Source of the DNA: Schistocephalus solidus
Lineage: Eukaryota > Platyhelminthes > Cestoda > Diphyllobothriidea > Diphyllobothriidae
NCBI GenBank assembly: GCA_017591395.1
Contig: WEDG01007194.1
Location: 47,325-111,324, forward strand
Reading direction: 5' to 3'
DNA length: 64,000 nucleotides
Positions 54,940 through 64,000 of this stretch are shown one piece after another (the first letter of the stretch is position 1; each line of letters begins with the position of its first letter). Both the position numbers and the translations under genes were made by a program. Under the pieces are notes generated by a model. It was not told the origin of the DNA and made no database searches. It saw only the letters and a list, made by a program, of their open reading frames with translations.

Positions 54940-54952
54940 TCTTCTTTTACAG

Positions 54953-56290
54953 GCAGTGAAAATGTAGGCTATTCGTGCCCCTCATGGTACTGCTTTGTCA
55001 GTCTATCAGAACCTGACCCGGTTTTCCATATCCCCCTGTGTGTTGGTGCGTCCTTTCTCGTGCGTGGGCGTGAGTCCAGCCCCATCGATGCTCCCTCTGC
55101 CGCTTGGCAAAGCCTCGTATGAGGGAAGGACATGTGTTGCCAGTGGACGAGAAGCCGTCGAAGGCCAAACTCGACAGATCAACAGCGTTTTATCCTCTTC
55201 CCCAGCTTACTTAGCCTTCCACTTACCACAGCTGCGCACGCACACGGTATTTCGGTTAGTTTACGTGCTTGTCTGCGTCAACCAGCAACAGGCAGTTACA
55301 ATAAGCTCATTAGACTGCAGCTGGTGCAACCCCGGAGTGTTGGCCCGACGTCTCCGTGTTTTGTTGTCCAAGAACATGTGCATTTTGCACATTCCCACAC
55401 CGAGGAACACGTGCTTAGACGCCATGGCTTTAGAAGAGTGATGGCGAGCCGTGGGTTGTGTGTTGGGGGACAGGTCTTGAAATATGGGTGGGTAGGCGGA
55501 TGCAATATGACGATTTTCAGTTCTACTTCCACCTCTCTCTCTCTCTGTTGCTTCCGGACGACAGTTATTTTTGCCCCGGTGGGGGCGAAGCACACATGCG
55601 CCGATGCTGGGACGATTGAGCGCGAAAGTTCACGAACGAGGGAGGAGGAGCGGTTGAATGGCCGATGAAACGGCAGCCAGTGTCGGTGAGGGCGGAAACA
55701 TCAAAAACAATCAGTTCCTGAATGCGCAGGCAGGCAGAAGAAGGGGTAAAGCGGGGTAGCGGACACGGTTCGCCGATTCAGGCGGCTGTCCCACTGGGCG
55801 TTTGCAGAAAACGCGCGCAAGACTCCACCGTTGGCCAACCAGTAAGCAGTCGAAACTTAACAGCCGACCCCAGGGGAAAGTTACAGTGGCCACATCAAGG
55901 CGGAAGTGCGAAATATGAGGTTTGGGAAGAATCGGCGTGGAAAGGTTGTTAGAAGAGAAAGGGCAGGATCACATCGGACGGTAAGTTGACAAGCTTCGCG
56001 CACGGATGTCATCATGGGGCTGGGACCTAAATAAGTACACCGAGTTCTCTCTACCCCTCTTGGATACTGTGGCAAAGGGTATCATTCCGAGAACGGAGAG
56101 GCAGAGCGAGCGACGTTCAAAGGAGACATTGGAGCCATCAGGCAAAGGGGGATGCATGCAGATTTTTGTTGCTCCCAGTAAAGGGCAAAAGCGGTGGGAG
56201 ATATGGAAGACCTGTCTGATGAGTGGAGGGATCGCTGTGTTAAAAGACTTGGGAAACAGTTCCGGTCCACGTACGTATTCGGACATTTAG
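54953..56290 (+). other. CpG-rich island with possible 5' exons of an unidentified gene
   Basis: The GC and CpG content stands out from AT-rich neighbours and no TE match is seen. Long frames on both strands are expected from the base composition alone. Candidate starts on plus are ATG 55,658 (MADETAASVGEGGNIKNN..., stop 55,757-55,759; donor-like GTAAAG at about 55,746) and ATG 55,915 (MRFGKNRRGKVVRRERAGS) running open to a consensus donor ACG|GTAAGT at 55,979/55,980. No TATA box or downstream exon was identified with confidence. Confidence 0.25.
56006..56290 (+). CDS. unrecognised 94-codon open frame in the CpG-rich island
   Basis: Encodes a mixed polar sequence including GGCMQIFVAPSKGQKRWEIW, which faintly resembles the start of a BRCT fold; this is weak and may be chance. 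If an intron is removed from the GTAAGT at 55,980 to an AG at 56,034, the upstream MRFGK frame joins this one in phase, but that intron lacks a pyrimidine tract. A donor-like GTACGT lies near 56,272. Treat as a possible exon only. Confidence 0.2.
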   Translation: MSSWGWDLNKYTEFSLPLLDTVAKGIIPRTERQSERRSKETLEPSGKGGCMQIFVAPSKGQKRWEIWKTCLMSGGIAVLKDLGNSSGPRTYSDI

Positions 56291-56529
56291 TGACGAGGAA
56301 CAGTCTCCATTGGCAAAAAATAACTGTCCATTTTTGAAGACAGGCTCCTCGTCTTTCTTCCGCCTTTTTAAGTTAACCCATTTATTAACAGGTTTATGGC
56401 GCCATAAGCTGAGAAACTTGGAGAGGAATTCTTGACCGCTTGCCCAGTTCATACTAAAAGGCTGAGGCAAATAATTAGGAGACGGGAATAGGTACGTCCT
56501 CGTAGCACAGGTGTCCATGCGCTAAATTC

Positions 56530-56850
56530 TGAGGTTTTCTAAGTAGGGTTTTTTATGGCTATGGCTAAGGTCATGTTTAGGGTTATGCTATGTGAATAAG
56601 CACCACACTATTACAGGTGATCTTGCGGTGCTAGATTTAGTGTTAAGTTCAGGGCTAGGGTGAACGTAAAGAATTTATGTTAATGTCAGGGTTAGGGTGA
56701 TGGTACAGAATAGTTACTTCCGCTTCCCAGATGGCCTTGCTCAAAATACCCGTGAATTTGGGCTTAAGATTAAGTTAAGGACTGGGGTCAACATTACGGT
56801 TAGGGTTGGGACACGGAAATATCTACTGCCCTGGACTTTAGCTCATGGTC
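56530..56850. repeat. decayed telomere-like/TIR-type sequence
   Basis: TTAGGGTTATG, CAGGGCTAGGGTGAACG, CAGGGTTAGGGTGATGG and GGTTAGGGTTGGGACACGG occur in order, with the flank GGGACACGGAAATAT.CTGCCCTGG that also borders the interior of other copies (4,405-4,430, 60,805-60,835). Confidence 0.5.
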
Positions 56851-57493
56851 ACACGTCATTCAGACAACTGCTTATTCCTTTCTCCAAAAAATACAAAGTC
56901 GACGACTATTTAGACTCTTCTTAATGCGTCGATAACAAATGAAACGAAACGGAGCACCTCCTGCAATAAAATCGACGTGCTTTTATTTGGCATAAGAAAG
57001 TTCGAATGAGACCTTGGGACTGACCATTATGCATTTCGCAACCTTGGCGCTTTTTGTGCTATTACCTGTTCACACATGGCAAGCAAAGTCCTATACAATC
57101 GTATAAAAGTACTGGCTTGATAAGACTTTATTGAACGCAAACGTTTGATTACCAATTTATCTACTTATGGTTATTGTATGCACTTGTAAAGCTGACTACA
57201 ATAGATTGCCTACCTCATGAAATATCGAGATCAATATTTGAAGTGGTAGTAGGGCACACATTTGATGGTGTTATTTTTGTTTGTTGAACTGAATTGTTGC
57301 ACAGAAATCTCTTTTCTAATGAGGAGCTCATTTCAGTTCATTTTATGTAGGGGACCAAACAGGACCAAATCCGACGTTTCTTGATATCCACGAATTTCCC
57401 TACGCTATTTAAGGCTATTCATCAAAACATTTTGTTTTCGTGCATTGTGCTATAAGCGAACAGTACTATAAGCCAGAATAATTTCCAATATAT
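56851..57493. other. unassigned AT-rich DNA
   Basis: Nothing recognised. Confidence 0.35.
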
Positions 57494-57731
57494 TCGCCGA
57501 CGTGACCCCTTATCACTCGTGTTTGCGCACTCCCTTGAATGCGACCATCGCTTCAATTGGGATGGTACCGAAGTGATCGCCATGGCCAACACCAAACGAG
57601 CTCGAGAATTCCTCGAAGCTTGGAACTCTAGCACAACTAGCATTAACCGCCACGTTGACCTAGATGCTCATTACGAAGGATTACGTGCACGATTTACTAA
57701 CGAGCACCCTCCCCCTAGCAACGACTGCTAA
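57494..57731 (+). pseudogene. Penelope-like copy 3, C-terminal end of the endonuclease
   Basis: Reads PLSLVFAHSLECDHRFNWDG, TEVIAMANTKRAREFLEAWN and INRHVDLDAHYEGLRARF, matching the second half of the endonuclease at 6,680-6,911, and ends at a TAA at 57,729. The GIY-YIG core and the RT are missing, so the copy is 5'-truncated at about 57,494. The element 3' UTR and hammerhead-like terminus follow to about 58,107. Confidence 0.85.
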
Positions 57732-58040
57732 TCCTTGCAGCTTTTAATCGCACTTTTCGCCAACCCCACCTCACACATGGTGAACCGCAATTAAACATTC
57801 TGACACCTCCAACCGACGCAGTGCCCCCTACATCCAACCCGGAACCATGATCGATAATCTAGCCGGCCATAGTTACTCGCCGCCCACCCCCCCTCTCAAA
57901 CAAGCCAATGTAATTGTTCTCTCCTCACCTTCCCCGTCCCAAAATATGCCCCGATCAATGGTCCACCCACCACCCACTCACACCAGCTGTTTATTTGTCA
58001 CTATCTGTCCTGTCGCGCCACTTTACTTTCTCCTCTGTTC

Positions 58041-58087
58041 ATTTCATCTGACGACGGGTTGGTGTCACCAACTTGAAAATTTACGAG
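58041..58087 (+). ncRNA. Penelope terminal hammerhead-like motif, copy 3
   Basis: CTGACGA and GAAA intact; helix II GGGTTGGT-GTC-ACCAACTT has 8 pairs including two G-U; cleavage triplet reads TTT; flanks TTCAT and ACGAG pair less well than in the consensus (TTCGT/ACGAG). The best-kept core of the three Penelope termini. Confidence 0.6.
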
Positions 58088-58107
58088 TAAAACTCCATTT
58101 CCCGAAG

Positions 58108-58861
58108 AGCATTTTCTGCCAGCTTTGTAACTTGGACGTCAAAGAAGGGCAACCGCTCGTTGACTTCTTCTTTCATGGTAAACTGGATGTCAAGAAAGGT
58201 TGAATATATATTCAGTGAACAGAAAATTTGGTTTGACTGTCACAAAAATTTGGCAAATTCAGCTATGGGAAATCGCATTTTTTCAGAAAAAACAAGGGTA
58301 CATTCAGTTTAGAAAATTATGTTTTGTAAAAGTATGATGTTTTGTACCAAAAACTCAGTTATAACCTTATGTGACTGTATTTTGTTTTATGACACGGATA
58401 AGTAGGATCATAAGCAAGCATATATATGAGAAGCCGTGACACGCCGTCACTTTTGATTGTCACGGCGAACGCGGAAGGTGTTCAGACAATTTATATCTGC
58501 AATTGGTCATGAACGAATACAGAAAATTGAAATAGAAAGTGCAGATGACTGGTATTTTTTCGCTAAATCTTCGTATCTATCTTAGAACAGATCCGAAAAG
58601 TAAAAAGTATAGCGTAAAATGCTCCAATAGGAAGAAATAAGTGAGTTCTTTCATTTTCAGCAGACAAAGTATCAATAAGTTTCAGCGAAATCGAAAAACC
58701 AGTCAAACGTTCCAAATTTTTCCTTAACTTGACCTTGGAACATAGTTACGTACGCCGATATTCAACAACGAAATATGTAATTAAGGTGTTTTTTCGACAG
58801 TTAACTTGTTATGAAAGATTCATTAATTGATCTTAGGCATATTAATTTCCGAAATATGTTG
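58108..58861. other. unassigned AT-rich DNA
   Basis: Nothing recognised. Confidence 0.35.
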
Positions 58862-60133
58862 TGGACGTTTATTTTTCTCGGCAACGAGTTTTCATGTTTG
58901 GGTGAGTCTTCAAATAAGGCCCAAACGGCCATCTGCATTAGAAAGAATGTCTCAAAACTCATAACTGCGGTAAATGCTTTTAAGAAATCTCTTATTTTGA
59001 AGACTATGATAAGCACATTCAACAGAATCTAAATTTATGGGCAATGGACAGAAAATCAGGAAATCGTAAAGTATATACCACCATTTCAAGGATGACCTGA
59101 AACTCATCGTAATCCAACACCCGAAATACTTATAAAGAAAGGGCAAGGCATGATGGTTTCAGTCATGTTCATTCAATGTCCATTCTTAGATTGTTCATTT
59201 AGTAATATACAGTGGATGCCCTATCTCATGAACTCTCAGGGCTTTCACAAGAAAAGTCCTGTCACACGAACTAAGCCCACGCCGCGTCACACTATGTTTA
59301 ACGACAGAAAAGAAGCGACCGTCCTTAGGAAGAAGGCATATTGTTGTTCACAACTTATCCCTTTTTTGTGTAGAAATACTCATTGATTTAGAAAAGCGGC
59401 AAATTATGCAAACGTGAACAATCGTGTTACTAAATACTCTAAATTTGGAAATGTACAGAAAACCTGTCCGTGCAAATAACGAGTTAATAAAGTAGCAAAA
59501 GTATAATTACGTTTGAACATAGTCCTTTTTGAGTTTCGCACATACATATTCTTCCGATTACGGGTAACGTAAATTATGGTCGTTACCAAACAGCCTAAAT
59601 TTTGAATGTATATTGCAATGGAGTTTCACGAAAACTGGCGAGTATTCTTCCGTTTGTACATTTTTTAAGATGCGTTAAACCAAGTCAAACAGATTTTCGC
59701 TTGATTGCGCCAATAGGGACGTCAAGGAATAAAATATTTCCTAAGCTCACATGTTGACAGGGCAGTCACGGACTAATGAATTTTAACAGAATTATCAGGG
59801 GAAATCGTAAACATACCCTTTTATGCATATAAAGGGGACTTTCACTTTGTTAAATTTCTTTATAAGTATTTCGGGTGTTGGATTACGATGAGTTTCAGAT
59901 CATCCTTGAAATGGTGGTGAATACTTTACGATTTCCTGATTTTCTGTCCATTGCCCATAAATGTAGATTCTGTTGAATGTGCTTATCATAGTCTTCAAAA
60001 TAAGAGATTTCTTAAAAGCATTTACCGCAGTAATGTGTTTTGAGACATTCTTTCTAATGCAGATGACCGTTTGGGCCTTATTTGAAGACTCACCCAAACA
60101 TGAAAACTCGTTGCCGAGAAAAATAAACGTCCA
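58862..60133. repeat. long inverted repeat, 279-bp arms, 714-bp spacer
   Basis: 58,862-59,140 is the reverse complement of 59,855-60,133 with about a dozen differences. The spacer 59,141-59,854 is AT-rich and non-coding. Matching open frames on both strands are consequences of the symmetry. Confidence 0.9.
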
Positions 60134-60600
60134 TAGTAGCGAAGAGGTGAGTTCCAGGCAGCGGTCAGAAAGATGGAGACGCGATTGCAGGAACGAAATT
60201 AATTTGTCTGACATTTCGGCTTCACAGGCGACTCCATCATCGGACATTGAAACGGATAAGGAGAATGTTTTGCACAAGTATTGCAGTACTTGTGCTAGTG
60301 TATATCTAGTGAAATTGGCAACTCTAGCATTTATCGCACGTGAGGCACTAATGGCCTGCTTGTCTGCAGCCGAGTCGCTAATGGCCTCGAGTCCACTAGT
60401 TGGATTTGCCCTTGGTGTGATAATTGACGGGCCATTTGGCACACCGAGACTGAAATCAGTGTTTGCTCCCAACGCAAGCCCTGCGTGACTAAGTACTCGC
60501 TTGAAGCAGACTATAAATACGCAAAATGGCGTTTGGGGGCGGAGGTTATTGCCCTTGTTTATAAACTGGGAGCCGAGAAACCCTGTGTGAGGATTAGTTA
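60134..60600 (-). repeat. GC-richer segment with long open frames, probably a repeat
   Basis: Open on minus (part of a 247-codon frame through 60,643-59,900) and on plus, so coding is doubtful. It ends exactly at one arm of the inverted repeat. It contains a hammerhead-like phrase on minus at 60,206-60,246. Reads like element UTR rather than gene, but the element is not identified. Confidence 0.35.
60206..60246 (-). ncRNA. hammerhead-like phrase, degenerate
   Basis: On minus: GTCCGATGATGG, about 16 bases with poor pairing, then GAAATGTCAGAC. Order and boxes follow the class CTGATGATGG..GAAACGTCAGG, with one core substitution. Helix II is weak, so this may be a relic. Confidence 0.3.
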
Positions 60601-60609
60601 TATGATCGC

Positions 60610-60845
60610 CTAAACCCGATCTGAGCACAGGAACCGCGCACAATCCAGGTGGCTGCGCGCCAAATTCCAGATAAATTAGTGTTACGTTTAAGGTTGGGGT
60701 TAAGATTGCGGTTAGTTTTAACTGTACGCTTATGGTTTATAGTGGGGTTGGAATTAAGAGGAAGACTACAGTTCTGGTTTATGCTAAGGCTAGTGTTGAG
60801 ATTTGTGCACGGGAATATTTTCCTTCCTGGAATTATGCGTAGAGC
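60610..60845. repeat. decayed telomere-like/TIR-type sequence
   Basis: Starts CGCCTAAACCCGATCTGAGC.CAGGAACCGC, an echo of the TIR family end, followed by GGTTGGGGTTAAGATTGCGG-type repeats and GGGAATATTTTCCTTCCTGG. Confidence 0.5.
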
Positions 60846-60854
60846 CATCTTTAG

Positions 60855-61630
60855 TACCAGTGCACTCCTCTGCACACTGTTGACAGTGAACAGCATCATT
60901 TTTCCGTATCTCTTAGATTTTTTTGTCTTTCATCAGTCTTTTTTAGACGATAACACCCAAAACCTTTGTTGCAACTCAACCTCTACGGAGTCCGGATGCA
61001 CCTGACGGGTTCTATAAACTTTTTAATATGGCTGACCACCTAGCGGAATTTTAGCCCAGAAGAAGAAAAAAAAAGAAGAAGAAGAGACGATCACTGGAAC
61101 ATGGTGTTTATTGCCTGACCTTCAGGATTTGCTCTCGAACCCATCATCAGAGACACTAGCAGAAAAGGTTACTTGGGGCTTGGATTTGATGCGATGATTG
61201 CTGCTTGGTCGTTACCCGAAACGTTAATGGCCGTGATCTCATCGCCGTTGTCCAGTCCTGGCCTAGCAGCTACTCCGCCATTTGACTATCACCGGGTTTG
61301 CTATTCACTCGCATCTTCCACGCGGCTAGCAAATTTTCCCACGCAAAATCCCAACACAGAATATGGAGTCACGATGTCATTGCTTGCAGTAGATTAAAAG
61401 GCGCAATGACTTTGCGGCTCCATATTCGGTGTTACGATTTTGCTTGGGCGAAATTGATAGCCACGCGCGGAGGATAAGTTACATTTTTCAGGTGTTTTCG
61501 TGCCTTCGGAAGAAGAAAGTTGACTTTACTCCGCCTGGGAATGCGGGAGCACAATAGGTTCCTTAATGAGCATAACCGCTGCTAAAAAACGAGAAACTCG
61601 TCTCGAGATTGCTAGCCTGGCTGATGAGTA
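60855..61630 (+). mobile_element. foldback element, second copy
   Basis: Co-linear with 11,870-12,490: leader CTCCTCTGCACA.TGTTGACAG, TTGTTGCAACTCAAC.TCTACG, the (GAA)n tract at 61,057-61,092, hammerhead-like motif on minus at 61,113, then a diverged central hairpin at 61,321-61,470. The right arm is missing; in its place is the 61,477-61,630 repeat (inverted match of 11,306-11,460). Confidence 0.7.
61113..61155 (-). ncRNA. hammerhead-like motif in second foldback copy
   Basis: On minus: TGTCT, perfect CTGATGA, TG, helix II GGTTC..GAGAGC..AAATCC, then TGAAGGTC and AGGC. TGTCT/AGGC pairing is kept. GAAA reads GAAG, so activity is doubtful. Confidence 0.5.
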
Positions 61631-61789
61631 TTAAGGAGGATTCATATTTACGTGTTTTCAGATTTGCCTAGTAATCGCAGCGTAACAGTTGAACAGCTTC
61701 AAAATAAACTCAAAAGTTGCATAAGGAGGAAAAAACATATGAGTGACGTACCTGACTGTCATATTCCCGTTGTAGTTAACTAGGCATTA

Positions 61790-62125
61790 TTCAAATTTCA
61801 CACCTGAGGCAAAGGTATCATTCGGTTTTAACGAAGTGGCTATTTGTGAGCTTTTTAAGACCACGAAATTTCTATTCGTAGAGCATTGTTTTAATACATT
61901 TATTAATGCTGCTTGTTAAGTTTACCACATGGTCTCTATAAAATATATTCAAATTTATAAGGGTGCCAAAAATCAGTAAGTAAAATTTTACTAATTAAGT
62001 GGGCACTTTTTACAGAGTGTGGTTTTCGCAGGCCACCGGAAAGAGACCCGTTCAAAAGCTGGTACGCTGATGTAACCGCAATATCTTAGGGTTATGCTGA
62101 ATGGTAATTAATATTACAACCTTCC
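61790..62125 (+). repeat. dispersed repeat family D, copy 5
   Basis: GAGTGTGGTTTTCGCAGGCC then CGTTCAAAAGCTGG and CCGCAATATCTTAGGG match the blocks in 15,980-16,060 and 18,105-18,160. Confidence 0.5.
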
Positions 62126-62134
62126 TTAAGTAAT

Positions 62135-62655
62135 CCTTCTCTTCCCTTACCCGCCTATGCCCGGTGTCAAGACAGAGTCAAGAAGATCGCAGGCGGGGTC
62201 GGCCCCAATGAAGAAGGGAGAACCTTCCCTTTCGGGAAGTACCAGCTATTAAAAAAATTCGTAGAATTACTTTTTCACAAGAAATCATCGACGGGACAAT
62301 GCAAAAATATCTGTACTATCCTCTCTTTAAGTTAGGTGCGAAGTCTGTTTCGTTAACTAACCGACGACAGCTCGACCGTCGTAGTCCGACGATGTCCACA
62401 GTTTGCTTCCTAGCATGGTGACACAGGGACAGTGAATTGTGCGTGGATTAATTTTAAGTGATAATAGATTTTCGCTGCAGCTACTGCACTCTCTCTTCCC
62501 CTACCCGCCTATACCCGGTGTCAAGACAGAGTAAAGAAGATTACAGGCGGGTTCTGACGCAGGTGACTGGTGTGGCCGGAGACTCCCCTGACCGTACCAG
62601 CACGCCTGAATCAGCTCCCATGGAATGAGAGTACCCTAAATGGCAAGTGTTGCTG
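62135..62655 (-). mobile_element. LINE 3' UTR fragments
   Basis: 62,380-62,655 matches 36,270-36,515 of LINE copy A (GTGACACAGGGACAGTGA.TTG, TTTTAAGTGATAATAG, CCCGGTGTCAAGACAGAG). A shorter second piece of the same segment is at about 62,135-62,205, so the region carries two overlapping scraps. Confidence 0.7.
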
Positions 62656-63457
62656 GTGCGGCGTGAGCCTGCACCTACGCATGCTGTCGCATAACTGACT
62701 TTCGTTAAGGCCTCCGTCGGGGCATTTTGAAAACATATATGCACACACACCGCACTTATTATAAACCTTTTGCCCACGGATTCTCTGGGGACCTTTTGTT
62801 CAAAAAGAAGAAGGTTCTTCCCGAACGCATGGCGCACCATCCACCTTTAGTTCTGGCCGCCCATGTGGCTCCTTCGCAAGGTCCAATTGCAAGACCGACA
62901 TTTCACAAACCGACTTGATATACTGTCTGCTTTGTAGCAATATTAGAGAAAAATGCACCATTAATAATTCGAGCCATCTTTGATGCTTCATTGCCACGTA
63001 AGAACTCATATTTAATAATTGTCTGACTTTCCCATCTTTAATCAAGAATCATAAAACGTTTTTGATATTTTTTAAGGCGCAAAATGATCCAGAAGGAGGA
63101 AGTATGTGTTGTAGTTTCCTAAACAAGGCAATCGAATGCTAAAATAAAATACCATCGTGAACTAAGAAGATAACAAAGTTGAGCATAAGTCTCACCATAA
63201 AATTTCATACTTGATTACCTAATAGTTAAGTTTTCCTCTCCGTGTCCGCAGCTTTTTTAAATTTCGATCATCCAAAAACATCGGACGTCCTAGACGCTTC
63301 CTTTGGAGCAGCGGCGAAGGGGCAACTTCAAATGCATAGACAATTTCTACAGGAATTCAATTGCCTCGTAATAGTACGATTGTATAATCACCGGCCGTAA
63401 CGTTTTTTCAACAAATATGGAGACTTCACTTAATACCACAGGACTTTCGAAGGTCCA
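62656..63457. other. unassigned DNA
   Basis: No supported feature until the Penelope RT fragment. 63,380-63,457 may be decayed upstream RT sequence. Confidence 0.35.
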
Positions 63458-63812
63458 CAGTTTATAAAAACCGTCCACTCAGTTGAAAAAGTCATACTAA
63501 GGTTGCAGGGTATTCAACTTATGGATAAGGAAGTGATGGTATCATTCGATGTGACGTCACTTTTCTCCTCCATCCCACAAAATCTCGCAGTTGAAAGCAT
63601 TAAAAACCTGCTAGCAGAGCACTATAGCCAGGCGGATACGAAATGCAAAATACTGCACCTAGTCGACATCTTGAAACACTGCTTGAACACATTCTTCACT
63701 TCCAATGGAACCATGTACGAACAGATCAAAGGTACGCCGATGGGGTTGCTGATGTATGCTATGATTGCTGACACAGTATTGCAGAGACTAGAGGCACTGG
63801 CTTTCTACCACT
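63458..63812 (+). pseudogene. Penelope-like copy 4, reverse transcriptase fragment
   Basis: One open frame reads KTVHSVEKVILRLQGIQLMD, then VMVSFDVTSLFSSIPQNLAV with the first catalytic Asp, LVDILKHCLNTFFTSNGTMY and EQIKGTPMGLLMYAMIADTV. It stops short of the YVDD loop at a (TA)n joint with a SINE unit. It represents a different Penelope lineage from copy 1 (FDVTSLFSSIP against FDVVALFSSLP). Confidence 0.85.
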
Positions 63813-64000
63813 ATATATATATATAAATTGATAAGGTGGAACCGACAAAGACAAGGGAGACCGGAATGGCCATTTCTGGCTTATAAGCCGTCATCAGCCT
63901 AGTCTGAGCTCAAGGGCACAACAGAACATTCATGTTACTTAAGAAGATCGGTGAGCCCCACACTATCATATATATATATAGCATGTGCGTAACTCATAAT
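63813..64000 (-). mobile_element. SINE-like unit, family 2, internally deleted
   Basis: Begins after the (TA)n tract with GGTGGAACCGACAAAGAC at 63,836, continues through the hammerhead region and then jumps at about 63,899 straight to the tail (CTAGTCTGAGCTCAAGGGC). The tRNA-like head is deleted. Ends near a second TA tract at about 63,967-63,980. Confidence 0.75.
63859..63904 (-). ncRNA. hammerhead core with damaged helix I
   Basis: On minus, CTGATGA, C, GGCT-TATA-AGCC, A, GAAA and TGGCCATT then CCGGTC are all present, but the deletion joint replaces the helix I partner (CTAGG instead of GACTGG), leaving about 2 bp. Confidence 0.55.

Noticed and set aside
55132..55668. 178-codon plus-strand frame and overlapping minus frames
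   Set aside because: Open in several frames because of high GC; low-complexity composition and no domain. Treated as part of the CpG-rich island only.
59900..60643. 247-codon minus frame
   Set aside because: It crosses one arm of the inverted repeat and a segment also open on plus; no domain. A chance or element-derived frame is more likely than a gene.

Overview
This window looks like a gene-poor, transposon-saturated stretch of an animal genome, most probably a flatworm, and within flatworms probably a diphyllobothriid tapeworm. The basis for this is inference from repeat content: a LINE whose reverse transcriptase continues into C2H2 fingers, Penelope-like elements, and tRNA-headed SINE-like repeats that carry hammerhead ribozymes in the manner of the schistosome Sm-alpha satellite. 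No intact cellular gene, rRNA, convincing functional tRNA, operon or CRISPR array was found. Nearly every long open frame is a decayed retroelement or a shadow of one.

Layout: 1-0.6 kb is a LINE 3' UTR fragment. 1-4.5 kb holds small terminal-inverted-repeat (TIR) elements with degenerate telomere-like interiors, and a Tc1/mariner fossil lies at 4.7 kb. 5.5-8.15 kb holds two juxtaposed Penelope-like copies (RT plus GIY-YIG endonuclease, then an isolated N-terminal part), each ending in a hammerhead-like 3' terminus. 8.16-9.4 kb has SINE-like units, two of them in tandem with a 306-bp period. 11.3-12.8 kb is a large foldback element with hammerhead-like motifs at both ends. 13.3-14.3 kb has more TIR and G-rich sequence. 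14.3-22 kb and 23.4-31.8 kb are mostly unassigned AT-rich DNA with old repeats and a LINE 3' end at 22-23.4 kb. 31.8-35.8 kb is a tandem array of about 13 tRNA-headed, hammerhead-bearing units of about 306 bp. 36.2-41.6 kb is a nearly full-length minus-strand LINE (endonuclease, RT, five zinc fingers, 3' UTR) flanked by a 12-bp target-site duplication. 41.6-42.3 kb has two SINE-like units, one with an almost ideal hammerhead. 44.6-47.8 kb is a second LINE insertion with the twin-priming signature. 48-64 kb holds dispersed repeats, a CpG-rich island at 55-56.3 kb, a Penelope endonuclease fragment at 57.5 kb, a 279-bp inverted repeat at 58.9-60.1 kb, another foldback element at 61 kb, LINE 3' UTR scraps at 62 kb, and a Penelope RT fragment joined to a ribozyme-bearing SINE at 63.5-64 kb.

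The most notable theme is self-cleaving RNA. Three sequence classes of hammerhead-type motif occur here, in the tRNA-SINE/satellite units, the Penelope termini and the foldback elements. The SINE-class ribozymes keep full cores and paired helices in several copies. The tandem array could therefore be transcribed by RNA polymerase III from internal boxes and self-process into unit-length RNA, as is known for Sm-alpha and retrozymes. This is inference from fold inspection by eye and has not been computed or tested.
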